Source of the DNA: J029 sp964482495
GTDB lineage: Bacteria > Planctomycetota > UBA1135
Direction: 5' to 3'
Assembly: GCA_964482495.1 (NCBI GenBank)
Contig: CAYZXS010000008.1
Span: forward strand, 34,748-98,747
Length of the DNA: 64,000 nt
The notes under the pieces were generated by a model. That model did not search any database, was not told the DNA's origin, and saw only the letters and a program-made list of their open reading frames with translations. A program made the position numbers and the translations under genes. The stretch's first letter is position 1. Each line of letters opens with the position of its first letter. Below are positions 33,706 to 43,232 of the stretch, piece by piece.

Positions 33706-36700
33706 CAGTCTTGGTCCTGTCCTCGGGGTTCGGAGACCGCGGGGAAGGCGGGCGAGCGCCGCCAGTCCGTCAGCTCCAGGGCCGGCACCCAGAGCGGGAA
33801 GGCGAGCCGCTCGGGGAGCGGATCGGCCACCTTGCCCAGGGCCCGCTGGCGGATCCGCGGACGGTCCATCGGGCCGAAGACGTCCTGCTCGATCAGCAGG
33901 TCGACGACGTCCCGCACCAGCGGCAGCCGGGTGAGGAAAGATAGAGTCCGCACCGTCGCTTTCAAGTTCAGATAGGAGTCCAATCCGATCCAGCCCTTGC
34001 CGCGCACCTCGAGCAGGTCGTGGTGCAGCTCGAACTTGTCCACCCGGAGGCGGCCGCGGCTGTTGGCGGCGTTGGCCCGGAACTCGATCCGGCCGCGGTC
34101 GAAGATCGGCGGCTCTACCCCGGCCACGCGCCACATGCGGGAGAGCACCGGGACCGTGCCGAGCACGCCCTGCTCGACCTCGAGCCAGCCGCGGCCGGTG
34201 TAGTCGATCGGGCTCGGGGAGCTGCTCTCGAATTGCAGGCGGCCGCGGACCCGGCCGGCCAGGTCGCCGCCGAAGGCGAGCTCCTCGCGGACCCGGGCGA
34301 GGCTGATGTCCTCGAGGAACAGCAGGAAGGAGATCGGGGCCTCCCGGGTCAGGCCGAAGACCAGCTCGCCTTGCTCCGGCTGGTCCTGCTCGTCGGTCCC
34401 GAAGGTCCGCACGGTGCCGCCGAGCAGGTCGGCCTCGAAGGCCTGGAAGGCGACCCGGTCCTGGTTCAAGGTGATCCAGCCCTGGGCGTCGCGGAGCGCG
34501 AAGCCGGCGACGTCGGCCCGGCCCTCCTGCAGCCGCAGGCGGCCGAAGTAGTCCTCCGGGCCGGCCCAGTGGAAGCCGTCGATCTGGAGGCGGCCCGAGC
34601 CACCTCGCATCCGCGGCGGCCCCTCGACCCGCATCTGCTCCAGCTTCAGGCCGCCGGAGAGGGTGAAGTCGGCCTCGCCGCCGTCGAGCATCAGCCGCAG
34701 CTGCAGGTCCTCCGCCTGGGCCCGGCCGGTCAGGCCGACGCGGTCGAAGGCGGCCCAGGCGCCGGGGCTGAGCAGCTCGGCGAAGTCCTCGCCGAGCTCG
34801 ATGCCGTCCGAGTCCAGGCGCGCGCCGACCAAGGTGCCGGCCTCGCCGCGGTCGACGGTGATCTCGCGCATCTGGAAGTCCCCCGAGCTGCTGCGGACGT
34901 CGAGCGTCCCGCCGACGAAGCGGGTGTCGGCGACCTGCAGCAGGCCCTCGAGCTCCAGCTCGCGCTCGCCGCCGTCCGCGGTCCGCTCCGCGGCCCGCAA
35001 CGGCCGCAGCCGCAGCCAGCCCCGGTTGCGCTCCGGCGCCAGGGGGTCGACCTCCAGCGCCAGGTCGAAGGCGCCGCTCCAGTCCTTGCGGGCGTCGGCT
35101 CCCAGTCCGGAGAGCTCGCGGGCGAAGGCCTCGGTCTCGGCTTCGACGCCGACGCCGAGGCCGTGCACCAGCGCCGACGAGGGCGGCGCGCCGTCGACGC
35201 CGTAGGTCAGGAAGCCGGAGAGCTCCAGCGCGCCGCCGCAGCAGCCGCTCTGCATCAGCGGCACGGAGACCAGGGTTGCGTCGCCGCTCCGGGCGATCGC
35301 GGCGTCGCCGCGGAGGGCGCTCCAGCCGGTGCCCGTCGGCAGCCAGCGCAGCCCGGCTCCCTCGCCGCTCCAGCCGAGCAGGGCCTGGAGCTCGCCGGCC
35401 CCGTTGCGGCGGAAGCTGCCGTCGACGGCGGCGCGGCCCTTCAGTTCGAACTCCGCGAAGCCCTCCGGCAGCTGCAGGAAGCTCTCCAGGACGCGGCGCT
35501 CGGAGGTGCTCGGAGCCAGGCCCTCGAGGCTCTCGGCCCGGACCTCCACCGCGGGCTGCGCGTCGCCGGCGAGCTCGCGGATCTCCCCGCGGATCGACAC
35601 CCGGCCGCCCATGGTCTTGGCGCTGCCCTCGAAGCTGGCCGACCCCGGCGTCCACCGGACGGCGACCTGCTCGGCCTCCGCCTCCACCGGCAGGAAGGCC
35701 GGCCGGACCACGGTGCCGCTGGCCTGGGCGTCGAGCTGGATGCCGACGTCCAAATGGCCGGCTTCGCGGCGCAGGAAGAGCTCGAAGTCTGCGCTGCCGC
35801 CCCGCGGTCCGCCGAGCTCGCGCCAAACCTGGGAGATCACGGGGGTGCCCGAGGCGGCCCGCGTCACGCGCGAATCCACGGGCAGGGCGGTGCCGGCAAG
35901 GTCGACCATGACCTCTGCCGGTCCCCGATGGACGAACACCGTGCCCCAGCCGCCGATGCTGCCGTCGCCGGCGCGGCCGTTGGCGTGCATCAGGAAGCGC
36001 TGGCCGGCGGCGACGAAGTCCCCGCGCATGCCCTCGGCGGGGTAGGGGAAGGAGGGGCGGTCGCCGTCGTCCTCGAGGAAGCCGCGATAGGTGGCGCGGA
36101 AGTCCTCGAAGGGCGCGTGGGCGATCGCTTCGGGCCAGGCGCCGGAGCGCCAGTCGACGGCCAGGCGGGCGGGCACCTCGCCGCGCAGCTCGAGGGCCTG
36201 GAAGGCGTCGGCGGTGGTGGCGTCGAGGGTGTCGATCCAGGCGATCAGCTCCTCGTCGACCTGCCACGGGCTGATGCTGCCGCCCTCCAGCCGCAGGCTC
36301 AGCTCCTCGGGTCCGCTCCGCTTCAGCCAGCCGGCGAGCTGGAGCGCCACCGGGCCGGACGACGCCTCCAGCGTCAGGCGCATGCCCGTCGACAGCCGTC
36401 CCTCGAGCTGCACCGAGGGCAGGAGGACCTCGACCGGCGGGTTGGGGATCTGGATCCGCAGGCCCTCCACCGCCACCCGGGCGCTGGCGTCGTCGGAGCT
36501 GAGCCGCGCCCGGAGGACGCAGGAGGCGGCCGACACCGGCACCGGCAAGTGGCCCCGGTCGCGCAGGTCGCGGTCGTCGCATTCCAGGTCGAGGGTCCAG
36601 CCCGCGTAGCCGGCGCCGGCAGCGAAGCGGAAGCCCGCGCTGAGGCCGTAGGGGGTGACCGCGGTGCCCCGGATCCGGGTGCGCTGGTGAGACAGCAGGC

Positions 36701-37184
36701 CCTCGGCCTCCGGCAGCTCGGCGCTCAGCACCCTCCCGTCCGGGAAGGGCATCTCGGCGCGGATGCCGCGCAGCCGCAGCGCCACCGGCTGGATCTCGAA
36801 GGCGGCGCCGTCCCGGCGCTGGCGCAGCTGTTGCAGGTCGTCCGGGTTCAGGCCGAGGGTGATGCCCTCGAGGTCGGCGGCGCGCGGCTGCAGGAAGCTC
36901 GAGGACCAGGGCCGCAGGTCGAGCCGCAGGTCTGCCCGGTCGGCGTAGATCAGCTGCCGGCTGGCGGTCGTGGCCTCGAGGCCGCGGATCATCAGGCTGC
37001 CGGTGCCCCAGCGGAAGCGCAGCTCGTCGACCTCCGCGTCGATCCGCTCGCCGGCGAGCTCCAGGCCGAGGTCGGCCATGAGGCGCTCCTGGACCGAGAC
37101 CGGCACCGGGAACGGGAACCAGCCGGTCAGGCCCAAGACCAGGGAGAGGAGGGCCGAGAGTCGCGCTCGGCGGGAGAGGGACAT
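33705..37184 (-). CDS. Large AsmA/DUF3971-like envelope protein
   Basis: The 1159-residue protein has one N-terminal signal anchor (about 10-28) and a very long, almost wholly beta periplasmic part. Repeated patterns such as LELAGERIDAEVDELRFRWG, ADLEGITLGL and RVDKFELHHDLLEVRGKGWIG (near 1040) are typical of AsmA-family proteins, which form lipid-conducting bridges between membranes in other diderms. The C-terminal LNLKATVRTLSFLTRLPLVRDVV fits the AsmA-like end region. It is the second gene of the alr-manC-ruvX operon, 2 bp after alr. Confidence 0.8.
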   Translation of the reverse strand: MSLSRRARLSALLSLVLGLTGWFPFPVPVSVQERLMADLGLELAGERIDAEVDELRFRWGTGSLMIRGLEATTASRQLIYADRADLRLDLRPWSSSFLQPRAADLEGITLGLNPDDLQQLRQRRDGAAFEIQPVALRLRGIRAEMPFPDGRVLSAELPEAEGLLSHQRTRIRGTAVTPYGLSAGFRFAAGAGYAGWTLDLECDDRDLRDRGHLPVPVSAASCVLRARLSSDDASARVAVEGLRIQIPNPPVEVLLPSVQLEGRLSTGMRLTLEASSGPVALQLAGWLKRSGPEELSLRLEGGSISPWQVDEELIAWIDTLDATTADAFQALELRGEVPARLAVDWRSGAWPEAIAHAPFEDFRATYRGFLEDDGDRPSFPYPAEGMRGDFVAAGQRFLMHANGRAGDGSIGGWGTVFVHRGPAEVMVDLAGTALPVDSRVTRAASGTPVISQVWRELGGPRGGSADFELFLRREAGHLDVGIQLDAQASGTVVRPAFLPVEAEAEQVAVRWTPGSASFEGSAKTMGGRVSIRGEIRELAGDAQPAVEVRAESLEGLAPSTSERRVLESFLQLPEGFAEFELKGRAAVDGSFRRNGAGELQALLGWSGEGAGLRWLPTGTGWSALRGDAAIARSGDATLVSVPLMQSGCCGGALELSGFLTYGVDGAPPSSALVHGLGVGVEAETEAFARELSGLGADARKDWSGAFDLALEVDPLAPERNRGWLRLRPLRAAERTADGGERELELEGLLQVADTRFVGGTLDVRSSSGDFQMREITVDRGEAGTLVGARLDSDGIELGEDFAELLSPGAWAAFDRVGLTGRAQAEDLQLRLMLDGGEADFTLSGGLKLEQMRVEGPPRMRGGSGRLQIDGFHWAGPEDYFGRLRLQEGRADVAGFALRDAQGWITLNQDRVAFQAFEADLLGGTVRTFGTDEQDQPEQGELVFGLTREAPISFLLFLEDISLARVREELAFGGDLAGRVRGRLQFESSSPSPIDYTGRGWLEVEQGVLGTVPVLSRMWRVAGVEPPIFDRGRIEFRANAANSRGRLRVDKFELHHDLLEVRGKGWIGLDSYLNLKATVRTLSFLTRLPLVRDVVDLLIEQDVFGPMDRPRIRQRALGKVADPLPERLAFPLWVPALELTDWRRSPAFPAVSEPRGQDQD

Positions 37185-37186
37185 GC

Positions 37187-38338
37187 CTAGGGCGCGGCGG
37201 CCGCGAGCGGCTCGCCGGCGTGCAGCGCCACTCTACGGACCCGGGAACCGATGGAGCAGCTGATCTCATAGGGGATCGTGCCCGCCGCCTCAGCGACTTC
37301 CTGGACCGTGACCGTCTCTCCATGGTCGGCGCCGATCAAGGTCGCGGTGTCGCCGACGTCGACGCCGTCGGCGCGGCTGACGTCGACGGTGCAGTAGTCC
37401 ATCGAGATGGCGCCGACGATCGGGCAGCGCCGCCCGCGCAGCAGGGCGACGCCGCGGCCTTCGGCGCCGAGGCGGTAGGGCAGGCCGTCGTTGTAGCCCA
37501 GCGGCAGCACGGCCAGGCGCGTCGGCTGGCTGGCGGTCCAGCGGCGGCCGTAGCCGACCGTGGCGCCGGCGGGCACGTCCTTCAGGTAGACCACCTGGGC
37601 GCGGAGGGAGAGCACCGGTCGCAGCCGCTCGGCGCCCGGCAGGCCGGTCGGCAGCACCCCGTACAGGGCGATGCCCGGCCGCACCGCGTCCCCGAGCGGC
37701 GCGAGCCCGGTGAACAGGGCCGCGGAATTGGCCCCGTGCACCGCCGGCATCGGGAAGCCGGAGCGCTGCAGGTCGGTCCGCACCGCCTCGAAGGTCCGGG
37801 CCTGCTCGAGCGTGAAGGGGTCGAGGCAGCCGTCGGGCGCCGCGTAGTGGGTCATCAGCCCGCGCAGCTCCAGCCCGTCCTCGTCTTGGATGGCCCCGGC
37901 GACCCGCAGCGCCGCCTCCGGCCGCACCCCGAGCCGCGCCATGCCGGTGTCGACCTTGAGGTGCACCCCCAGCCGCTGGCCGCGCCGCCGCGCCTGGGCG
38001 GCGAGCTTGCGCACCCGGCTCTCCGAGTGCACGCCGACCTCGATGCCGTGGTCGAGCAGGTGCGGCACCTCGGAGTCGATCACGGTGCCGAGCACCAGCA
38101 GCGGCGTGCGGACACCGCTCTCGCGCAGCTGCAGGGCCTCGCCGCTGTCGCCGACGCCGATCCGGCCGACGCCGGCCGCCTCGCAGGCGCGCGCCACCGG
38201 AACGGCGCCGTGGCCGTAGGCGTTGGCCTTGAGGACCGGCCAGACCTGGGCGTGGCCGGCCACCTCGCGCGCCTGCCGCAGGTTATGGCGGAAGGCGGCG
38301 AGGTCGATCTCGGCCCAAGCGCGGTGCCGCGTCCCCAT
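37187..38338 (-). CDS. alr: Alanine racemase
   Basis: The 383-residue PLP enzyme makes D-alanine for peptidoglycan. The PLP lysine K37 lies in VLKANAYGHG. GTAMARLGVR-type segments, HGANSAAL, PGIALYGVLP, VGYGRRW and ISMDYCTVDVS (catalytic tyrosine) are all in order. It is the first gene of a four-gene operon. Confidence 0.95.
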   Translation of the reverse strand: MGTRHRAWAEIDLAAFRHNLRQAREVAGHAQVWPVLKANAYGHGAVPVARACEAAGVGRIGVGDSGEALQLRESGVRTPLLVLGTVIDSEVPHLLDHGIEVGVHSESRVRKLAAQARRRGQRLGVHLKVDTGMARLGVRPEAALRVAGAIQDEDGLELRGLMTHYAAPDGCLDPFTLEQARTFEAVRTDLQRSGFPMPAVHGANSAALFTGLAPLGDAVRPGIALYGVLPTGLPGAERLRPVLSLRAQVVYLKDVPAGATVGYGRRWTASQPTRLAVLPLGYNDGLPYRLGAEGRGVALLRGRRCPIVGAISMDYCTVDVSRADGVDVGDTATLIGADHGETVTVQEVAEAAGTIPYEISCSIGSRVRRVALHAGEPLAAAAP

Positions 38339-38384
38339 GAGAGGAGGATATCCCCCGGCGGCGGGGCGCTTCCAGTGGCGATTG

Positions 38385-39494
38385 TCAGCGGCGGCCGAGG
38401 CCGAGCAGGCCCTCCTCGCGGCAGACGTCGACCGCCGCCTGGCGCAGCCACGGGCCGAGGCCGGCGCGCTCCTCGGGCGCGGCCTTCTGGTCCGCGGGCA
38501 GCGCCGAGAGGGCGGCGAAGAAGCTCGGCCGGTCGCCGCTCTGGGCGAGCAGCGCCGCGGCGCGGGCCGGGTCGTGGCCGAGCTCCACCCAGGCCTGGTC
38601 GACGCGCTCGGACAGGCCGCGGTAGGCCAGCGGCAGCTCGGTCCCCTCGCGGCACAAGCGCAGGGCCAGCGCTCGGCGCAGCTGGTGATGTTCGCGCCAC
38701 GCTTCGAAGGACGCCGAGATCCGCTGGTAGATCCGGTCGTGCAGTCGCCCCGGGATGGGGGACTGCAGCCGGTTCTCCTTCGCGATCAGCCGCAGGTAGG
38801 CGATGGCCTCGACGTCGGAGACCTCGATCTCCTGGCCGCTGCCCCAGACGTCGCCGAGGCGCATGCCGGCGTAGACCCGGCCGTCGCGGTCGCGGTAGTG
38901 GTGACCGAAGTAGTCGGCGACCGGGTCGAGCTCCGGCTGGTCGTCGAAGCGGGCCTCGGCGAGCGCGGCGAGGCGCCCGGGCTCCGGCCAATTCCCGGCC
39001 AGCAGGGCCAGCAGCCGCTGCTCCGCGGAGAGGGCTGTTTCCGGCCGAATGAGGGCGTTCCGGCCGTGATCCCACTGCCAGGAGCCGGCGCGGTCCGGCA
39101 GCGGGAAGCGGGGGAAGAAGCGCTTGTGGGCCCGCTTCCAGCGCGAGGTGGTCGGCGGGATGACCGAGGTCTTCAGCTTCAGCGCGGGCGCGTACACCTC
39201 CGCCGCGTAGCTCCGGGCGGGGTCGGCGTCCAGCACCGGGAGCGCGTCGGCGCCGGATTCGAGCGCGGCGGCGGCGCGGGCGAGCGGGTGGTCCAGCGCG
39301 AGCGCGGCCTGGTAGGCGCGGGCGACCACCCGGTCTTGCTCCTCGGGCGGGAGCGACCGGAAGCGCGGCAGCAGCCGCTGGACCACCGAGTCTTGCGGCG
39401 CCGGATCCTGGACCGGGGCGCCGCCGTCGGCGGTCGCCGAGACCGGTGTGGAGGCTGCGGTGAAGAGCGCGAGGAGGATCGGAAGGTGTTGCAA
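38385..39494 (-). CDS. Secreted helical protein of unknown function
   Basis: The 369-residue protein uses a TTG start and has a signal peptide (MQHLPILLALFTAASTPVSA). The rest is Ala/Leu/Arg-rich and mostly helical, with an aromatic segment SRWKRAHKRFFPRFPLP (about 119-135). No catalytic motif is recognised. It is divergent from the histone gene, 183 bp away, and lies upstream of alr with a 46-bp gap. Confidence 0.65.
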   Translation of the reverse strand: MQHLPILLALFTAASTPVSATADGGAPVQDPAPQDSVVQRLLPRFRSLPPEEQDRVVARAYQAALALDHPLARAAAALESGADALPVLDADPARSYAAEVYAPALKLKTSVIPPTTSRWKRAHKRFFPRFPLPDRAGSWQWDHGRNALIRPETALSAEQRLLALLAGNWPEPGRLAALAEARFDDQPELDPVADYFGHHYRDRDGRVYAGMRLGDVWGSGQEIEVSDVEAIAYLRLIAKENRLQSPIPGRLHDRIYQRISASFEAWREHHQLRRALALRLCREGTELPLAYRGLSERVDQAWVELGHDPARAAALLAQSGDRPSFFAALSALPADQKAAPEERAGLGPWLRQAAVDVCREEGLLGLGRR

Positions 39495-39564
39495 GGCGCG
39501 GTCCGGCGGGATCGTAGATGGCCGAGAATTCCGGGATTGGAGCCAGAATTTAGCCGTTTTGCGT

Positions 39565-39594
39565 TTGACTCCGAACCCCTTTTCTAGGCAGAAT
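39565..39594 (+). promoter_or_regulatory. Sigma-70-like promoter of the histone gene
   Basis: TTGACT (39565-39570) and CAGAAT (39589-39594), 18 bp apart, lie in a locally AT-rich stretch about 85 bp before the ATG. The -35 matches consensus at 5 of 6 positions and the -10 at 4 of 6. Confidence 0.5.
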
Positions 39595-39677
39595 CCCGCG
39601 AAGACGGCGTTTCAAAGCGCCGCAAACACCTCAATAACCCTCTGGAACAACGTTCCCGAAAAGAGAGACGACGAGAC

Positions 39678-39968
39678 ATGGCTGCGAAGAAGAAGGCGAA
39701 GGCCGCCAAGAAGACCACCCGCAAGGCCACCACCAAGAAGAAGGCGGCGCCGAAGAAGAAGGCCGCCAAGAAGGGTGGCAAGACCAAGAAGAGCAAGGTC
39801 CTCGAGATGATCATCTCGAAGAGCCGCACCAAGAACGCGGTCCAGAACTGCAACGTGTCGAGCGACTTCTACGCCGCTCTCGACGGCTACGTCCGCGAAG
39901 CGATCACGGAAGCCGAAGGTCGCGCCACCGCGAACGGCCGCAAGACCCTCCGTCCGCAGGACCTGTAG
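39678..39968 (+). CDS. Bacterial histone-fold protein with a lysine-rich N-terminal tail
   Basis: The 96-residue protein has a tail (1-39) made almost only of Lys, Ala and Thr, like histone H1 or AlgP tails. Residues 40-96 then follow a histone fold: helix 1 (KVLEMIISKSRTKNAV), a short loop, long helix 2 (about 62-86, SDFYAALDGYVREAITEAEG) and GRKTLRPQDL. R88 and D95 have the same 7-residue spacing as the Arg-Asp clamp after loop 2 in archaeal histones (GRKT....D). Helix 3 is almost absent, as reported for some bacterial histones. It should bind DNA and is monocistronic with its own promoter and terminator, suggesting strong expression. The histone call is from motif only. Confidence 0.8.
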   Translation: MAAKKKAKAAKKTTRKATTKKKAAPKKKAAKKGGKTKKSKVLEMIISKSRTKNAVQNCNVSSDFYAALDGYVREAITEAEGRATANGRKTLRPQDL

Positions 39969-39988
39969 TCCTCGCTGACCCGAACACT

Positions 39989-40021
39989 CGGCACGCTCTC
40001 CGGAGCGTGCCGTTTCTTTTT
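39989..40021 (+). terminator. Strong intrinsic terminator after the histone gene
   Basis: A perfect 10-bp stem CGGCACGCTC (39989-39998) / GAGCGTGCCG (40003-40012) with a TCCG loop is followed directly by TTTCTTTTT. It is the clearest terminator in the window. Confidence 0.92.
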
Positions 40022-40103
40022 GCCCCCGCGCTTAGGCGCGATGGGGAGCTGAGCCTCCAATCGCCGATTCACGCCCGAATTCGGCCATCTAGCGTTCGGC
40101 AGT

Positions 40104-40736
40104 TCAGCGCGCCGCGCGCAGGTAGAGCGGTTCGGCGGCGGTCCAGGCGTCGGCGCCGCGCCGCCGCGCCAGCTCGAGCAGCGCCTCCGCGCGCGGCTCG
40201 ACGGCCTCGGCGAGGAAGCGGAATCGGGGCGCGGCGTCTCCGAGCAGGGCGGGATCGCCGAGCACCAGCGCGCCCTCCGGAAGCGCCGCCGCGGTCTCCT
40301 CCCGCGGCAGCACGCGCGGCGCGGTCAACGCCACCACGTCCTCGGCTTCTCGCCGGTAGCAGGCGTGGTAGACCTCCCGCCGGTAGGCGTCGAGCACCAG
40401 GTGCAGCTCGCTCCCGGCCGGCGCGTCGAGGGCCGCGGCCTCGAAGCTGCACAAGCCGCCGGTCGGGACGCCGAGGGCGTAGCCGAGGCTGCGGGCGCCG
40501 GCGCAGGCGATGCGCAAGCCGGTGTAGGAGCCGGGGCCGGTGCCGACCACGACGGCTGCGATCTCGTCCGGCCGCAAGCCGCAGTCCTCCAGCAGCGCGT
40601 CGATCTGGGCGAGCAGGGCGCGACCGCGCTCGCCGCCGAAGTCACGGCCGCGGACCGCGCCGTCGGGCAGGCTGAGCGCCAGGCTGGAGGCCGCGCTCGA
40701 GAGCTCGAGCGCCAGCAGGGGACGGTCGAGCGCCAT
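40104..40736 (-). CDS. tsaB: tRNA threonylcarbamoyladenosine protein TsaB
   Basis: The 210-residue ASKHA-fold protein partners TsaD in making t6A37 on tRNA. It starts LLALELSSAASSLAL and has the family motif VGTGPGSYTGLRIACAGARSLGYALG, then LDAYRREVYHACY and a C-terminal PLYLR. The DTS triad of many homologues is ELSS here. It is the last gene of the long operon starting at 51090, 4 bp after glmM. Confidence 0.92.
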   Translation of the reverse strand: MALDRPLLALELSSAASSLALSLPDGAVRGRDFGGERGRALLAQIDALLEDCGLRPDEIAAVVVGTGPGSYTGLRIACAGARSLGYALGVPTGGLCSFEAAALDAPAGSELHLVLDAYRREVYHACYRREAEDVVALTAPRVLPREETAAALPEGALVLGDPALLGDAAPRFRFLAEAVEPRAEALLELARRRGADAWTAAEPLYLRAAR

Positions 40737-40740
40737 GGTC

Positions 40741-42087
40741 TCAGAGCAGGATGCCGTCGGCGTCCGCGGCCGCGCGCAGGCGGTCGATGCCGTCGTCGAC
40801 CATCTGCTGGGTCTCGGCCTCGACCATCAGCCGCAGCTTGAGCTCGGTGCCGGAGAAGCGGACCACGGTGCGGCCGTGGCTGCCCATCTCCTGCTCCAGC
40901 TGCTCGGTCTCGGCGGCGAGGCGCGGCAGCTGCTCGAGCGGCTTGCGGGCGGCGACGGGCAGGTTCAGCAGCACCTGGGGCATGTCGGCGTAGCCGTCGG
41001 CGAAGTCGGCGGAGCCCTTGCCCTCCAGGAACAGGGCCTGGGCGACCTTCAGGAAGGTGTACATGCCGTCGCCGCGGAAGCCGTGCTCGGGGCCGTAGAG
41101 CATGTGGCCGGACTTCTCGCCGCCCAGGACCCAGCCGTTCTCGCGCATCGCCGCGGCCACGTACCGGTCGCCCACCGGCGCCCGGTGGAGCTTGGCGCCG
41201 CAGCAGGCCAGCCACTGCTCCAGGGCCAGGTTGCTCATCACGGTGGCGGCGACGGTGCCGCCGGCCAGCTCGCCGCGCTCCATCATGTGGGTGCCGAGTC
41301 CGGCGAGCAGGGCGTCGCCGTCGAGGATCCGGCCGTTGGCGTCGACCAGCATGCCGCGGTCGCCGTCGCCGTCCAGGCACAAGCCGACGGAGGCGTTGTG
41401 GTCGTGGACTGCCGCGGCGACGACCTCGGGGTGGAGGGCGCCGCAGCCGAGGTTGATGTTGCGGCCGTCCGGGTGGTCGTGGATCGCCACCACCTCGGCG
41501 CCGAAGGCTTGCAGCACCCGCGGACCGAGCCGCGAGTAGGCGCCGTTGGCGCAGTCCAGCGCCACCTTCCAGCCCTTCAGGTCGAGCTCGGCGAAGGCCT
41601 CGTTCCGCAGCCAGGCGAGGTAGTCGCCGACCTTGCTCTGGACCCGGCGTTGCTTGCCGGGCACGCCGGCGTCGGCGGGGGATTCGCCCGCGACCAGGGC
41701 GGCTTCGATGCCGGCCTCGACCTCGTCCTGCAGCTTGGAGCCCTCGCCGCAGAGCAGCTTGACGCCGTTGTCCTCGGCCGGGTTGTGGGAGGCCGAGACG
41801 ACGATGCCGGCGTCGTAGTCGCCGATCCCGGTCAGGAACATCACCGCCGGAGTGGGCGCCAGGCCGAGCGCGTCGACGTCGCAGCCGACCGCGCTCAGGC
41901 CCTTGGCGAGGGCCGCGGCCAGGGTCTCGCCGCTCTCGCGGCCGTCGTGGCCGATCAGGGCCGAGCGCCCCAGGCCGCCCAGGCGCTGGCCCAGCAGGCG
42001 GCCGAGCCGCTCCAGGGTCTCGGGCGTGAGCGGCTCCTCGCCCGCCTTGCCGCGCATGCCGTCGGTTCCGAACAGGCGGTCGCTCAT
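40741..42087 (-). CDS. glmM: Phosphoglucosamine mutase
   Basis: The 448-residue enzyme converts glucosamine-6-phosphate to glucosamine-1-phosphate for UDP-GlcNAc synthesis. It begins FGTDGMRG, has the phosphoserine loop SAS100HNP, the metal loop DGDGDRG, GGEKSGHM and the phosphate-binding end VRFSGTELKLRLMVE (usual GTEP is GTEL). It overlaps the cdaR-like stop by one base. The cdaA-cdaR-glmM order is also known from Firmicutes, where GlmM modulates CdaA. Confidence 0.95.
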   Translation of the reverse strand: MSDRLFGTDGMRGKAGEEPLTPETLERLGRLLGQRLGGLGRSALIGHDGRESGETLAAALAKGLSAVGCDVDALGLAPTPAVMFLTGIGDYDAGIVVSASHNPAEDNGVKLLCGEGSKLQDEVEAGIEAALVAGESPADAGVPGKQRRVQSKVGDYLAWLRNEAFAELDLKGWKVALDCANGAYSRLGPRVLQAFGAEVVAIHDHPDGRNINLGCGALHPEVVAAAVHDHNASVGLCLDGDGDRGMLVDANGRILDGDALLAGLGTHMMERGELAGGTVAATVMSNLALEQWLACCGAKLHRAPVGDRYVAAAMRENGWVLGGEKSGHMLYGPEHGFRGDGMYTFLKVAQALFLEGKGSADFADGYADMPQVLLNLPVAARKPLEQLPRLAAETEQLEQEMGSHGRTVVRFSGTELKLRLMVEAETQQMVDDGIDRLRAAADADGILL

Positions 42088-43232
42088 TATTCCTCTTGGA
42101 TGCGCTTCATCTTCACGGTGGCGTTGGCCGAGCCGACCGGCTCGAGCCGCAGGGCGTCGTTCATCTGGTCGGGCCGGTCCTCGCCGATGTAGGCCCAGCG
42201 CAGCGGCAGGTCCTGTTCGGTCAGGTCGTCGATCCCGGCCAAGGGCTCGAGGTCCACGAAGAACATCAGGTTCTCCCGGATCCAGACCTCGTCGACGTCG
42301 TCCGGCGGGCGGAAGTCCGGCAGCGGGTCGAAGGAGAGCCGCCACAGGCCGAGCGGGTCGCCGGACCACTCCCAATCCTCGGTCCCGGCGACGCGGCGGG
42401 TCAGCACCGGCTCGCCCATGTCGAACTCGACCGGGTCGGGCAGCTTCTGCAGCACCGGCAGGGTCGCGAGCACCGAGGGCGGGTCCATATGGATGTGGCT
42501 CGCCCAGCTCGAGGACAGGCTCACCGAGGCCGTGACGCTGCTGGTTTCGCCCTCGACGTCGACCGACTCGAGGAAGAACAGCAGCGGCTCCTTCACCTCG
42601 AGGGCCTGCCACTCTTCGAGCCGTCGCTCCAGCATCTGTACCCGGCTGAATGACCCGGTGAAGGTGGCTTGGCTCGGCTTGAGAGAGACCTGGGAGGCGC
42701 GCAGCTCGAAGTTCGGGTTGACCTCACCCTTCAGGTGGAGCATGGCCGGGTCCAGGTCGACGACCAGGCTGTCCTCGAGCTCGAAGGTGAGGTCGATCTT
42801 GTCGGTCCGGTCCTCGAAGACCGCGGCGGCGGCGTCGGGCACGTTCCACTTCAGGTCTTCGAGCGCCACCTGCACCGTCTGGTTGGTGGTCTCCGGGCTG
42901 GGGGCCACCAGCCGCAGCAGGTCATCTTCCGGGTCGTAGAAGGCGCCCAGGCCGGAGGCCAGGATGGAATCCAGGCGGCCGCGCTCACCCTCGAAGGCGA
43001 TCTCGATGTCCGAGCCCAGCGCCGGCTCGGTCAGGACCCAGCCGTCGGGCAGCAGCACCGTCAGGGACCGGCCCGAAGCGGGAGAGGGGGTGTCGGTCAC
43101 GGCCAAGCCGAAGCTCTCGGTGCGCGTGACCGTGATCTGGTCGTTCACGAACCACCAGGTGGTGACGGCCAGGGCCAGCGCCAGCAGCTTCCGGCCCATG
43201 TCGTGGAGGAACAGGCGGCGCATGCGGATCAT
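42087..43232 (-). CDS. YbbR/CdaR-like protein, putative regulator of CdaA
   Basis: The 381-residue protein has one N-terminal membrane helix (KLLALALAVTTWWFVND) and an extracytoplasmic beta-rich part with YbbR-like repeats (about 40-240). It lies between cdaA and glmM with ATGA-type overlaps at both sides, the classical position of CdaR, which controls the diadenylate cyclase. Sequence similarity to CdaR is weak, so the call leans on topology and context. Confidence 0.8.
   Translation of the reverse strand: MIRMRRLFLHDMGRKLLALALAVTTWWFVNDQITVTRTESFGLAVTDTPSPASGRSLTVLLPDGWVLTEPALGSDIEIAFEGERGRLDSILASGLGAFYDPEDDLLRLVAPSPETTNQTVQVALEDLKWNVPDAAAAVFEDRTDKIDLTFELEDSLVVDLDPAMLHLKGEVNPNFELRASQVSLKPSQATFTGSFSRVQMLERRLEEWQALEVKEPLLFFLESVDVEGETSSVTASVSLSSSWASHIHMDPPSVLATLPVLQKLPDPVEFDMGEPVLTRRVAGTEDWEWSGDPLGLWRLSFDPLPDFRPPDDVDEVWIRENLMFFVDLEPLAGIDDLTEQDLPLRWAYIGEDRPDQMNDALRLEPVGSANATVKMKRIQEE

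Noticed and set aside
32617..37323. A 1568-residue minus-strand frame
   Set aside because: Only its last 362 residues (manC) are real; the rest is an out-of-frame shadow of the AsmA-like gene.
40022..40103. A tRNA-like stretch between the histone terminator and tsaB
   Set aside because: No cloverleaf or T-loop consensus could be formed; I found no tRNA or other rRNA-class gene in the window apart from rnpB.
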